Shown: piece after piece, positions 1-8,228 of the stretch | How the letters are laid out: the number at the start of each line of letters is the position of its first letter | Numbering within the stretch: position 1 is the first letter of the stretch | DNA from: an uncultured Kordiimonas sp. | GTDB taxonomy: Bacteria > Pseudomonadota > Alphaproteobacteria > Sphingomonadales > Kordiimonadaceae | DNA: 64,000 nucleotides | Assembly: GCA_947503575.1 (NCBI GenBank) | Contig: CANNDZ010000001.1 | Location: 1,798,001 to 1,862,000 of the forward strand | Direction: 5' to 3' | Notes under the pieces: generated by a model | The model's input: only the letters and a program-made list of their open reading frames with translations | Told to the model about the DNA's origin: nothing | Database searches by the model: none | Made by a program: the position numbers and the translations under genes

Positions 1-531
1 ACGGACAGCCGCAATTGGGCAAAGCTGACGTTTGAAGGTGTTCGTGTTGGCGCTGACGCGCTTGTTGGGCCGCTTGATGGCGCGTTTGACGCGATTGAAC
101 CGGCGCTCGATCGTGCCCGCATCATTGTGGCGGCAGAATTGCTGGGTATCGCGCAGGAGTGTCTGGATCGTACGGTGGAATACCTTCGCGAACGCAAACA
201 GTTTGGCACCGTGATTGGGTCCTTCCAGGGGCTGCAGCACCGGGCGTCGCACCTGTTCAGTGAAATTGAAGTCACGCGGTCTGCCGTTCTGAAGGCGATG
301 CAGGCAGCTGACACAGGCGGTGACGTGCGCTGGTTCGCAAGCCTGGCAAAGGCCAAAGCGTGTAAAACAGCAGAACTTGCGACCAACGAAGCCATACAAA
401 TGCATGGCGGGATCGGAATGACCGACGAATTTGATATTGGTTTCTTTATCAAGCGTGCGCGCATTTTGCAGACATTCCTTGGCGACTTTAATTATCACGC
501 GGACCGGTTTGCAGCCTGTTCCAGCTACTGA
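1..531 (+). CDS. Acyl-CoA dehydrogenase, C-terminal part (cut by window start)
   Basis: Reading frame 1 is open from the first base. The 176 residues match the C-terminal alpha-helical domain of acyl-CoA dehydrogenases: a segment ending in AAELLGIAQECLDRTVEYL, the FAD-contacting stretch RKQFGTVIGSFQGLQH, and the typical end motif IQMHGGIGMTDEFDIGFFIK. The enzyme would oxidise an acyl-CoA to the trans-2-enoyl-CoA and pass electrons to ETF. The N-terminal and middle beta domains lie outside the window, so chain-length preference cannot be judged. It sits 35 bp ahead of an acyl-CoA ligase on the same strand and is probably part of the same operon. A second dehydrogenase follows at 2303, and paired ACADs of this kind are often alpha2beta2 enzymes in sterol side-chain clusters. 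The family is certain; the pairing is inference. Confidence 0.9.
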   Translation, partial: TDSRNWAKLTFEGVRVGADALVGPLDGAFDAIEPALDRARIIVAAELLGIAQECLDRTVEYLRERKQFGTVIGSFQGLQHRASHLFSEIEVTRSAVLKAMQAADTGGDVRWFASLAKAKACKTAELATNEAIQMHGGIGMTDEFDIGFFIKRARILQTFLGDFNYHADRFAACSSY

Positions 532-566
532 CGCACCAGCGTCATTCAATTGTTTGGGGAGAGACA

Positions 567-2303
567 ATGTTTGATAGTTTGGAACTACCAAAGGTAGACC
601 CGAAAACGCCGATTGATCAGTTGATCGGCATGCTGACGGCACCGAACATGCCGTTTGCAACCAAAACCGAAAATGTTCAGGGGCAAGACCTGACGGTTTT
701 CGCCAACCAGCCTGCAACGCTGCGGGATGTTTTTATGCTGTTCCTCGGCCATGCGGACAAGGAATATATGGTGTATCAGGGGGAGCGCATAACCTTCGCG
801 CAAACCTTGGCAAAAGCATCCCAGCTTTCGCAAGCTCTTGTCGATGACTTTGGTCTTAAAAAGGGTGACAGAGTTGCGCTCGCTATGCGCAACTATCCCG
901 AATGGCCTATCGCCTATATGGCAATTGTCGCTGCTGGCGGTATCGCGGTTCTGATGAATGCCTGGTGGAAAGAACAAGAACTTTCCTGGGCTTTGAAAAA
1001 TTGCGGCGCTAAACTTGCCATTGCAGACGCGCCGCGCGCCGCCTGCATGATGGACTGCGCTGACGAACTGGATCTTAACATCATCGTTGCCCGCGACGCG
1101 TTCGACGCGCATGACCGATTGTCGGCGATGGACGCTGTTGTCGCCGACAAAAAGCCCATGGTGTGGCCAACTGTCGATGTCGACACCGACGACTATGCCA
1201 TGATGCTTTATACCTCGGGGTCGACAGGGTTCCCTAAGGGGGCTCCGTCTACCCACCGCGCCGTGATCAGCGTACTTTTTAACTGGGTTGTTATTGCGCT
1301 GTGCCTCAAAATGCTGGGACGGGTGCCGGAAGATGAGGACTATCAGCCAATTATGCTGGTGGCTGTGCCTTTCTTCCACGTGACAGGTCTTTTGCCTGTC
1401 ATGTTGGTGTCGGCACTTGTCGGGCGCAAGCTGGTTATCATGCACAAATGGGATGCTGATGATGCCTGCCGTCTTGTGGAAGAAGAGGGTGTTACAACCT
1501 TCACCGGTGTTCCGACCATGAGCTACGAGATGGCGCAGCTTGCTAAAACCGGCAAATATGACATGTCGACACTATTGGATATGGGCGGCGGCGGCGCTGC
1601 GCGTCCGGCGGAGCATGTGAAGCTGATCAAGGAAGTGCTGCCGAACTCAAGCCCGGGAATTGGGTACGGCCTGACGGAAACCAATGCCATGGCAGCTCTG
1701 CTGTCAGGCGATGAGTATCTGGAGCGCCCGGCAAGTGTGGGCAAGCCCACGCCGCCTTTGATGCAAATCCGCCTTGTGGATTCTGCGGGTAATGAAGTGC
1801 CGCAGGGTGAACGCGGCGAAATCTGCATGAAGTCTGTAATGAATGTTACGCACTATTGGAACAACCCAGAAGCCACAGAGCGTGCCTTTACGGACGGCTG
1901 GTTCCATTCGGGTGATGTCGGCTATCAGGATGAAGAAGGATATATCTTCATCGTGGATCGCCTGAAAGATATCATCATTCGAGGCGGTGAAAACATCAGC
2001 TCTCTGGAAGTGGAGGCGGTGTTACACGCCATTGACGGTGTTGAAGACGTTATGGTTTTTGCGCTTCCGTGCAAAACCCTCGGTGAAATTGTCGGTGCTG
2101 TTGTTGTTCGAAGCGATGCGGACTTGACCGTTGATGCCATTTTGGCAGGGGCAGGCAAACACTTGGCAAAATTCAAAATGCCGACCCGAGTTTGGGTCGA
2201 GGACGATCCTTTGCCAACTATTGCGTCTGGTAAAATCGACCGCAAAGTTATCAAGGCGCACTATCAAGAAATTTATCAGTCTGAATTAGAGAGGAATGCA
2301 TAA
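567..2303 (+). CDS. Acyl-CoA synthetase (AMP-forming, ANL superfamily)
   Basis: A 578-residue adenylate-forming ligase that activates a carboxylic acid to its CoA thioester through an acyl-AMP intermediate. It has the ATP/AMP loop YTSGSTGFPKG (about residues 215-225), the GYGLTETNA motif, the hinge region DGWFHSGDVGY followed by VDRLKDIIIRGGENIS, and the C-terminal catalytic lysine in ASGKIDRK (K556). The start is supported by GGGGAGAG just upstream. The stop overlaps the next ATG by one base (TAATG), so translation is probably coupled to the following acyl-CoA dehydrogenase. Surrounded by beta-oxidation enzymes, it most likely activates the fatty or isoprenoid/sterol-derived acid that the operon degrades. 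The actual substrate cannot be read from sequence. Confidence 0.93.
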   Translation: MFDSLELPKVDPKTPIDQLIGMLTAPNMPFATKTENVQGQDLTVFANQPATLRDVFMLFLGHADKEYMVYQGERITFAQTLAKASQLSQALVDDFGLKKGDRVALAMRNYPEWPIAYMAIVAAGGIAVLMNAWWKEQELSWALKNCGAKLAIADAPRAACMMDCADELDLNIIVARDAFDAHDRLSAMDAVVADKKPMVWPTVDVDTDDYAMMLYTSGSTGFPKGAPSTHRAVISVLFNWVVIALCLKMLGRVPEDEDYQPIMLVAVPFFHVTGLLPVMLVSALVGRKLVIMHKWDADDACRLVEEEGVTTFTGVPTMSYEMAQLAKTGKYDMSTLLDMGGGGAARPAEHVKLIKEVLPNSSPGIGYGLTETNAMAALLSGDEYLERPASVGKPTPPLMQIRLVDSAGNEVPQGERGEICMKSVMNVTHYWNNPEATERAFTDGWFHSGDVGYQDEEGYIFIVDRLKDIIIRGGENISSLEVEAVLHAIDGVEDVMVFALPCKTLGEIVGAVVVRSDADLTVDAILAGAGKHLAKFKMPTRVWVEDDPLPTIASGKIDRKVIKAHYQEIYQSELERNA

Positions 2304-3535
2304 TGGATTTGGGGATGACCAAACGCGGCGAGGAGCTGCGCGCTAAGGTTAGAAAATTCATCGACGACATGGTTGTACCGCTTGAGGAGGAATATCATTC
2401 CGAAATCGGTAAAAACGGCGAGCGTTTTGATTTTACGCCTCGGATGACTGAAATCCTGGAAAGCCTTAAAAAGGCTGCGCGGGCTGAAAACCTCTGGAAC
2501 TTCTGGCTGACAGACAGCGACGCAGGCTACGGCCTCTCGACCGTTGAATATGCATATCTGGCGGAAGAAATGGGTCGGTCGCATTTGGCGGCGGAAGCGT
2601 TCAACTGCAGCGCACCCGACACTGGCAATATGGAAGTTATCGAGCGCTACGGTAGCGACGAGCACAAAAAGAAATGGCTGAAGCCGCTTCTGGAAGGCAA
2701 AATTCGGTCTGCTTATCTGATGACAGAACCGGATGTGGCGTCTTCTGACGCAACCAATCTTGAAATGAGTGCGGTGCTGGATGGCGACCATTATGTGCTG
2801 AACGGGGAAAAATACTGGGCATCTGGTGCTGGTGACCCGCGCTGTAAGCTGTATGTGACCATGGTGAAAACCGGCGATGACGACACGCCGCGTAAAAGCC
2901 GCCACAGCATGATTTTTGTGGACCCTGATACAGATGGTATCGAGATTCTGCGCCCCATGATGGTGTTTGGTCATGATGATGCACCGCATGGCCACATGCA
3001 TATTCGTTTTACTAATGTGCGGGTGCCCAAGGAAAACCTGATTTTGGGCGAAGGGCGTGGTTTTGAAGTGTCACAGGGGCGGCTTGGCCCTGGGCGTATT
3101 CACCATTGCATGCGGTCTATTGGTGCGGCAGAGCGTGCGCTTGAGCTTTTGTGCAAGCGCGCCACAACAAGAGAAGCGTTTGGTCGTCCTCTCGCCAAAC
3201 TGGGTGCCAACTATGACATCATTGCCGAATGCCGTATCAACATCGAAATGTCACGGCTTCTGTGCCTGAAAGCGGCCTACATGATGGATACCATCGGCAC
3301 GCAAGCAGCGCAGCCATACATTTCACAGATTAAAGTACAGGCTCCACGCATGGCCCTTGAAGTTATTGACGAAGCAATGCAGATGCATGGTGGTCGCGGT
3401 ATTAGCCAGGATTTCCCTCTGGCGTCCATGTGGCACGGCCAGCGCACGCTGCGCTTCGCTGACGGACCAGATGCCGTACACCGTATGGTGATTGCGCGCA
3501 CGGAGCTTAAAAAATATCGCTCCAATAGCGTTTAG
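2303..3535 (+). CDS. Acyl-CoA dehydrogenase (ACAD10/11-like)
   Basis: A full-length 410-residue flavoprotein dehydrogenase. Visible motifs are the substrate/FAD loop MTEPDVASSDATN, the beta-domain NGEKYWASGAGDP, and the C-terminal EAMQMHGGRGISQDFPLA followed by RTLRFADGPDAVHR. This ending is characteristic of the ACAD10/ACAD11 branch, which in eukaryotes handles long, branched or 4-hydroxy acyl chains. It would catalyse the first oxidation of beta-oxidation on the ligase product. It is translationally coupled to the preceding ligase (one-base overlap) and followed 11 bp later by an SDR. Whether it acts alone or with the dehydrogenase at 1-531 is not determined. Confidence 0.93.
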   Translation: MDLGMTKRGEELRAKVRKFIDDMVVPLEEEYHSEIGKNGERFDFTPRMTEILESLKKAARAENLWNFWLTDSDAGYGLSTVEYAYLAEEMGRSHLAAEAFNCSAPDTGNMEVIERYGSDEHKKKWLKPLLEGKIRSAYLMTEPDVASSDATNLEMSAVLDGDHYVLNGEKYWASGAGDPRCKLYVTMVKTGDDDTPRKSRHSMIFVDPDTDGIEILRPMMVFGHDDAPHGHMHIRFTNVRVPKENLILGEGRGFEVSQGRLGPGRIHHCMRSIGAAERALELLCKRATTREAFGRPLAKLGANYDIIAECRINIEMSRLLCLKAAYMMDTIGTQAAQPYISQIKVQAPRMALEVIDEAMQMHGGRGISQDFPLASMWHGQRTLRFADGPDAVHRMVIARTELKKYRSNSV

Positions 3536-3546
3536 GTGCTGACTGA

Positions 3547-4341
3547 ATGGCATTCGATTTTGATAATCTGTTCAGCGTAAAAGGCAAGGTTGCGCTCGTT
3601 ACCGGTGGTGGCTCCGGCATCGGGACGATGGCAACCGAAGCCCTGGTGCGCGCGGGCTGCAAGGTCTATATCGCGTCGCGGCGGCTTGAAAGCTGCCAGG
3701 CAGTGGCTGATGACTGCAACGCCATTGGGCCCGGGTCTGTTACGGCATTACAGGCAGACCTGAGCACAGAAGAGGGCACGCGGGCGCTCGTTGAAAAACT
3801 TTCTTCCATGGAAGGTAGCCTGGATATTCTGGTGAACAATTCCGGCACAACATGGGGTGCGCCTTTTGACGAATTTCCCCGTGCCAAATGGGATGAGGTG
3901 CTGGCGTTGAATGTAACGGCTGTTGCCGACCTGACGAAGCATCTGTTGCCCATGTTGAAACGTGCCGGCACGTCCGACGATCCCGCACGCGTGGTGAACC
4001 TCGGGTCTGTTATGGGCACGCGTTCCGGGTCCAATCAGGCGTACAGTTATGGTGCCAGTAAAGCGGCTATCCACCATCTGACGCGCATGCTGGCGAATGA
4101 ATTTGGCTCGATGCATGTAACGGTAAACGCCATCGCGCCGGGGCCGTTCCCCAGCCGTATGATGGCGCACGTTATCCGCGATGATGCTCGCAAGAAAGCG
4201 ATGGAAGCGCGTGTGCCATTGCACCGTGTTGGCGAGCCGGAAGACATTGCGGGTGTGCTTTTGATGCTGTGTTCGCGGGCAGGCAGCTACATCACCGGTG
4301 GCATCATTCCGCTGGATGGTGGTTTGTCAGCAATGCCTTAA
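3547..4341 (+). CDS. SDR family oxidoreductase
   Basis: A 264-residue classical short-chain dehydrogenase. It has the cofactor motif VTGGGSGIG (TGxxxGxG, residues 19-26), a variant NNSG in place of NNAG (97-100), catalytic Ser154 and the YxxxK pair Y168/K172, and a C-terminal PLDGG. It binds NAD(P)H and probably interconverts a hydroxyl and a keto group on the operon's substrate or a CoA intermediate. It is the last gene before an AT-rich hairpin and a small gap, so it may end the first transcription unit, although the next gene runs the same way 137 bp later. A second and more typical MFE-2-like SDR at 4985 makes this one redundant for simple beta-oxidation, so it may act on a ring or branch hydroxyl instead (inference). 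Confidence 0.9.
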   Translation: MAFDFDNLFSVKGKVALVTGGGSGIGTMATEALVRAGCKVYIASRRLESCQAVADDCNAIGPGSVTALQADLSTEEGTRALVEKLSSMEGSLDILVNNSGTTWGAPFDEFPRAKWDEVLALNVTAVADLTKHLLPMLKRAGTSDDPARVVNLGSVMGTRSGSNQAYSYGASKAAIHHLTRMLANEFGSMHVTVNAIAPGPFPSRMMAHVIRDDARKKAMEARVPLHRVGEPEDIAGVLLMLCSRAGSYITGGIIPLDGGLSAMP

Positions 4342-4347
4342 AGACTT

Positions 4348-4381
4348 AAAACGAATCATTTCGAATCAGTGATTCGTTTTT
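4348..4381 (+). terminator. AT-rich hairpin with T-run and repeated GAATCA motif
   Basis: A perfect 11-bp inverted repeat, AAAACGAATCA (4348-4358) and TGATTCGTTTT (4370-4380), ends in a short T-run. The loop carries another CGAATCA, and a further GATTCG lies at about 4391. It could be a weak intrinsic terminator after the SDR, or a set of operator half-sites ahead of the MaoC gene. The stem is only moderately GC-rich. Confidence 0.4.
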
Positions 4382-4478
4382 CCTAAATACGATTCGCAAC
4401 AAAGCGTTAGGCGAAATTGTTGAATCAAAACCTTAGTTGGGGCCCGGGTGGTCCACAAAGTGAGAGAGGGAGGCTAAA

Positions 4479-4943
4479 ATGGCTGAAACAGTAAACAAAG
4501 ATGATCTTAAAAATTATATCGGCAAGGAAACGGGCGTATCCGATTGGTTTCTGATGGACCAGGAGCGTATCAATCAGTTTGCTGACGTGACGCTCGATCA
4601 TCAGTTTATTCACATTGACCCAGAGGCGGCGGCTAAAACACCGTTTGGGACCACAATCGCACATGGTTTCCTGACGCTTTCTATGATCCCTTATCTTGCC
4701 AGTGATGCGACACTGAACATTGAAGGTGCGGTCATGGGTATCAACTATGGCAGTGACAAGGTTCGGTTTCTGACCCCTGTAAAAGTGGGTAGCGAAATCC
4801 GCGCGCGGTCCAAGCTTGTTGATGTATCCGAGAAGCCAGGCAATCGACTGCTTCTGAAAACTGAAGTCACCATCGAAATCAAGGGTGAGAAAACACCAGC
4901 ACTGCTGGCAGAAACACTGTCGATGATTGTTGTCGGCGGATAA
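4479..4943 (+). CDS. MaoC-like (R)-specific enoyl-CoA hydratase
   Basis: A 154-residue single hot-dog-fold hydratase. The segment FADVTLDHQFIHIDPEAA contains the (R)-hydratase catalytic pair (D40 and H45, in the spacing of PhaJ D31/H36) and is followed by the conserved AHGFLTLSMIP. It would hydrate trans-2-enoyl-CoA to (R)-3-hydroxyacyl-CoA. The start is fixed by the strong ribosome site GAGGGAGG ending 5 bp before the ATG. The next gene is an MFE-2-like dehydrogenase, so the two together reproduce the activities of peroxisomal multifunctional enzyme 2 on separate polypeptides. A role in supplying monomers for polyhydroxyalkanoate is an alternative, but no PHA synthase is seen here. Confidence 0.9.
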   Translation: MAETVNKDDLKNYIGKETGVSDWFLMDQERINQFADVTLDHQFIHIDPEAAAKTPFGTTIAHGFLTLSMIPYLASDATLNIEGAVMGINYGSDKVRFLTPVKVGSEIRARSKLVDVSEKPGNRLLLKTEVTIEIKGEKTPALLAETLSMIVVGG

Positions 4944-4984
4944 CAGATTTCTTACGCAAACTATTTTAAGTTCGGAGAGTTTTT

Positions 4985-5905
4985 ATGAGTATTTCCTATG
5001 ACGGCAAAGTAGCCATCGTAACAGGCGCCGGTGGTGGTTTGGGCCGCAGCCATGCGCTGGCGCTTGCAGCACGCGGTGCCAAAGTTGTGGTCAACGACCT
5101 TGGCGGCGATGTGCACGGTGAAGGCGGATCGTCTGCTGCGGCGCAAGCCGTTGTGAAAGAGATTACGGACGCGGGCGGTGAGGCGATCGCGCACGGTGCT
5201 AACGTGTGTAAGGCCGACGAAGTCGCAGACATGGTTCAAAAAACCATGGATCAATGGGGTCGCATTGACATTCTGATTAACAACGCCGGTGTGTTGCGGG
5301 ACAAAACGTTCGTGAAAATGGACTTGTCTGACTTTGAGTTCGTTATGAACGTGCATGTTATGGGGTCTGTTACCTGTACCAAGGCGGTATGGGATATCAT
5401 GCGCGACCAAGCCTATGGCCGCATCGTGATGACGACGTCATCTTCTGGTTTGTACGGCAACTTTGGTCAATCCAACTACGGTGCTGCCAAAATGGCGCTG
5501 GTGGGTTTCATGAATACGCTGTGTCTGGAAGGCGCGAAGTATAACATCAATGTTAACTGCCTAGCACCGACAGCAGCTACGCGCATGACCGAAGGGTTGA
5601 TGCCACAGGAAGCATTGGATGTTTTGACGCCTGAGTCTGTGACAACTGGTTTGTTGACCTTGTGCGATGATGATGCACCGAACCGCACCATTCTGTGCGC
5701 GGGCGGCGGCGGTTTTGCCAAAGCTGTTTTGTATGAAACAGACGGCATTTACCTGAAGCCGGACGAGCAAACCCCTGAAAATGTGCGTGCCGCCTTTGAT
5801 GACGTATCCAACCCGGAAGGTCAGCAGGAATTTGTTCAAGGCGGGCAACAAACCATGAAATTCGTTGGAAAAGCAGCCGCCGCTCTTGGCGTGAAAGTAG
5901 GATAG
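4985..5905 (+). CDS. SDR, MFE-2-type (R)-3-hydroxyacyl-CoA dehydrogenase
   Basis: 306 residues. TGAGGGLGRSHA (13-24) binds NAD. The segment NNAGVLRD and the catalytic region GLYGNFGQSNYGAAK (Y165, K169) are near-signatures of the dehydrogenase domain of peroxisomal multifunctional enzyme type 2. The protein has the longer C-terminal extension (about 60 residues past the SDR core) that also occurs in that branch. It oxidises (R)-3-hydroxyacyl-CoA to 3-ketoacyl-CoA, taking the product of the MaoC hydratase just upstream. No SCP2 domain is fused. The start is supported by GGAGAG six bases before the ATG. Confidence 0.9.
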   Translation: MSISYDGKVAIVTGAGGGLGRSHALALAARGAKVVVNDLGGDVHGEGGSSAAAQAVVKEITDAGGEAIAHGANVCKADEVADMVQKTMDQWGRIDILINNAGVLRDKTFVKMDLSDFEFVMNVHVMGSVTCTKAVWDIMRDQAYGRIVMTTSSSGLYGNFGQSNYGAAKMALVGFMNTLCLEGAKYNINVNCLAPTAATRMTEGLMPQEALDVLTPESVTTGLLTLCDDDAPNRTILCAGGGGFAKAVLYETDGIYLKPDEQTPENVRAAFDDVSNPEGQQEFVQGGQQTMKFVGKAAAALGVKVG

Positions 5906-5914
5906 GAAAACACC

Positions 5915-7096
5915 ATGCGTGAAGCAGTCATAGTATCAACCGCCAGAACCCCGATTGGTCGGGCTTATCGCGGTTCCCTGAACGCAACATTGGGCCCAAC
6001 ACTGGGCGCACATTCAATCTCTGCTGCGGTAGAGCGTGCCGGCATCGAAGGTGCAGAAGTCGAAGATGTCATTATGGGCTGTGCGTTAACGCAGGGTACA
6101 ACCGGTGCCAACATTGGTCGGTTGGCATCCCTGCGTGCGGGTCTGCCAACAAGCGTTTCTGGCATGACAATTGACCGCCAGTGCTCGTCAGGCATGATGG
6201 CTATTGCGACAGCCGCCAAGCAGATCATCAGCGATGGCATGGACATTGCCGTCGGGGCTGGCATCGATAGCATTTCAGTTGTGCAAAACGAGAATATGAA
6301 CCGGTTCCAGGCGGTGGACAAAAGCCTGGTTGCCATGCACGAACACACATACATGCCAATGCTGCAAACGGCGGAAGTGGTGTCTGAGCGGTATGGAGTT
6401 GGCCGTGACGAGCAGGATGCATACGGTCTGCAGTCACAGCAGCGTACCGCCGCAGCGCAGCAAGCTGGCAAGTTTGATGACGAAATCGTTCCCATTACCA
6501 CCAATATGGCCGTGGTGAATAAGGAAACGAAAGAAATGTCATTCCATGAGGTTACGCTTGAGAAAGACGAGGGCAACCGCCCTGAAACAACGGCAGAGGG
6601 CCTCGCTGGACTGAAAACCGTCATTGAAGGTGGCACCATCACCGCCGGTAATGCCAGCCAGCTTTCTGACGGCTCCTCGGCTTCTGTGTTGATGGAAGCC
6701 AAAGTCGCTGAGCGCAAGGGCCTTCAGCCGCTTGGTATCTACCGGGGTATGGCTGTTGCTGGACTTGACCCCGATGAAATGGGTATTGGTCCCATTTATG
6801 CCATTCCAAAGCTTTTGGAAAAGAACGGCCTCAAGATGGATGACATCGGCCTGTGGGAACTGAATGAGGCGTTTGCCGTGCAGGTTGTTTACTGCCGCGA
6901 CAAGCTTGGTATTCCAAACGACCTGTTGAATGTGAACGGCGGTGCCATCTCTATCGGGCACCCGTATGGCATGTCTGGTGCGCGCATGGTTGGCCACGCG
7001 CTGATCGAAGGCAAGCGTCGTGGTGCCAAATATGTGGTTTGTACCATGTGTGTTGGCGGCGGCATGGGGGCTGCTGGCCTGTTTGAGGTCGCCTAA
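5915..7096 (+). CDS. Acetyl-CoA acyltransferase (thiolase)
   Basis: A 393-residue thiolase that cleaves 3-ketoacyl-CoA with CoA to give acetyl-CoA (or propionyl-CoA) and a shortened acyl-CoA. All three active-site blocks are intact: the nucleophile C90 in [11 protein letters not shown]349 in [17 protein letters not shown], and the acid/base C379 in [16 protein letters not shown]. It lies 9 bp after the MFE-2-type dehydrogenase, with AGGA before the start. It closes the four-step cycle encoded here (dehydrogenase, hydratase, dehydrogenase, thiolase). Confidence 0.95.
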   Translation: MREAVIVSTARTPIGRAYRGSLNATLGPTLGAHSISAAVERAGIEGAEVEDVIMGCALTQGTTGANIGRLASLRAGLPTSVSGMTIDRQCSSGMMAIATAAKQIISDGMDIAVGAGIDSISVVQNENMNRFQAVDKSLVAMHEHTYMPMLQTAEVVSERYGVGRDEQDAYGLQSQQRTAAAQQAGKFDDEIVPITTNMAVVNKETKEMSFHEVTLEKDEGNRPETTAEGLAGLKTVIEGGTITAGNASQLSDGSSASVLMEAKVAERKGLQPLGIYRGMAVAGLDPDEMGIGPIYAIPKLLEKNGLKMDDIGLWELNEAFAVQVVYCRDKLGIPNDLLNVNGGAISIGHPYGMSGARMVGHALIEGKRRGAKYVVCTMCVGGGMGAAGLFEVA

Positions 7097-7131
7097 ACAA
7101 ACACATTTGGCGCATCCAGAGAGGAAAAACC

Positions 7132-8106
7132 ATGAAAGCAGTTCTGTGCAAAGAACTCGGACCAGCCAACAAGTTGGTTGTCGAAGAAACCAGCGACCCA
7201 ACACCGGGGTCTGGTCATGTGCTCGTGGACGTGAAGGCGGCAGGGCTTAATTTCCCTGATACGCTGATCATTGAAGGCAAGTATCAGTTCCAGCCTGATC
7301 TGCCTTTCACACCGGGCGGTGAAGGGGCTGGCGTTATCGCAGAGGTGGGCGAGGGCGTTAGTCATCTGAAACCTGGCGATAAGGTTATCTTCATGTGCCA
7401 AACCGGCGCCTTTGCGGAAAAGGTGGTGGTGCCAGCCATCACCGCCATTCCAATGCCAGACGGGCTGTCGTTTGAAATGGCGGCTGGTATTACATTGACC
7501 TATGGCACCAGCTATCATGCCCTAAAACAACGCGCGCAACTGCAAGAGGGGGAAACCGTTCTTGTGCTGGGTGCGGCAGGTGGTGTTGGTATCGCCACCG
7601 TGGAACTGGCTAAAGCCATGGGTGCGAAGGTGATTGCGGCGGCTAGCACGGATGAAAAGCTTGAGTTTTGCAAAGCGTCTGGTGCGGATGAACTGATCAA
7701 TTATTCAACCGAAGACCTGAAAGCGCGCGTCAAAGAACTGACAGGCGGCAAAGGGGTTGATGTGATTTATGACCCGGTTGGCGGTGACTATACAGAAGCT
7801 GCGTTCCGTAATATGGCACCTAATGGTCGTCATCTGGTCATCGGTTTTGCTGCAGGCAATATCCCGAAAGTGCCGATTAACCTGTGTTTGCTAAAGCAGG
7901 CAGCGCTGGTTGGGGTGTTTTGGGGTGCGTGGGCTAGCAAAAACCCATCGGACCAGATCCAGAATATGAAAGAGATATTGGGCATGGTGGCATCTGGCCA
8001 GGTCAGGGCCAGCGTAAATGATGTATTCCCACTGGCAGACGTTGAAGCGGCCTATGCCTGCCTCACAGAACGCCGTGCCAAAGGCAAGGTCATCCTGACG
8101 CCTTAA
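7132..8106 (+). CDS. NADPH:quinone reductase-like MDR oxidoreductase
   Basis: 324 residues of the medium-chain dehydrogenase superfamily, quinone oxidoreductase branch. It has a GroES-like N-terminal domain with GGEGAGVI and a Rossmann domain with LGAAGGVGIATVELAK, which binds NADPH. The zinc-ligand cysteines and histidines of alcohol dehydrogenases are absent. Likely roles are reduction of a quinone or of an alpha,beta-unsaturated carbonyl compound. As last gene of the beta-oxidation operon (36 bp after the thiolase) it may serve as an auxiliary 2-enoyl reductase, which is inference. AGAGG precedes the start, and a strong terminator follows the stop by 22 bp. Confidence 0.88.
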   Translation: MKAVLCKELGPANKLVVEETSDPTPGSGHVLVDVKAAGLNFPDTLIIEGKYQFQPDLPFTPGGEGAGVIAEVGEGVSHLKPGDKVIFMCQTGAFAEKVVVPAITAIPMPDGLSFEMAAGITLTYGTSYHALKQRAQLQEGETVLVLGAAGGVGIATVELAKAMGAKVIAAASTDEKLEFCKASGADELINYSTEDLKARVKELTGGKGVDVIYDPVGGDYTEAAFRNMAPNGRHLVIGFAAGNIPKVPINLCLLKQAALVGVFWGAWASKNPSDQIQNMKEILGMVASGQVRASVNDVFPLADVEAAYACLTERRAKGKVILTP

Positions 8107-8128
8107 CTCCTTGTTCCATCCAACGTAG

Positions 8129-8156
8129 AAAAGCGACCTTTCGAGGTCGCTTTTTT
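8129..8156 (+). terminator. Intrinsic terminator after the beta-oxidation operon
   Basis: An 11-bp perfect stem (8129-8139 with 8144-8154) closes on a TTCG tetraloop and ends in six T residues. The core GCGACC/GGTCGC is shared with the terminator at 23750-23782. Confidence 0.9.
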
Positions 8157-8228
8157 CATTTCTGGACCGTTCGGTCTTGATTAAAACCGCGTGCGTCATA
8201 TTCTGCTTGTCATGGAGTGAAGCGGCGT

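Noticed and set aside
2276-3001. Long minus-strand open frame inside the acyl-CoA dehydrogenase gene
   Set aside because: It is a shadow of the coding strand: no ribosome site, no family motif, and composition rich in His/Arg/Cys unlike real proteins here.
5965-6717. 250-residue minus-strand frame opposite the thiolase
   Set aside because: Ser/Met/Ala-rich shadow of a well-supported thiolase; no protein-like motif.
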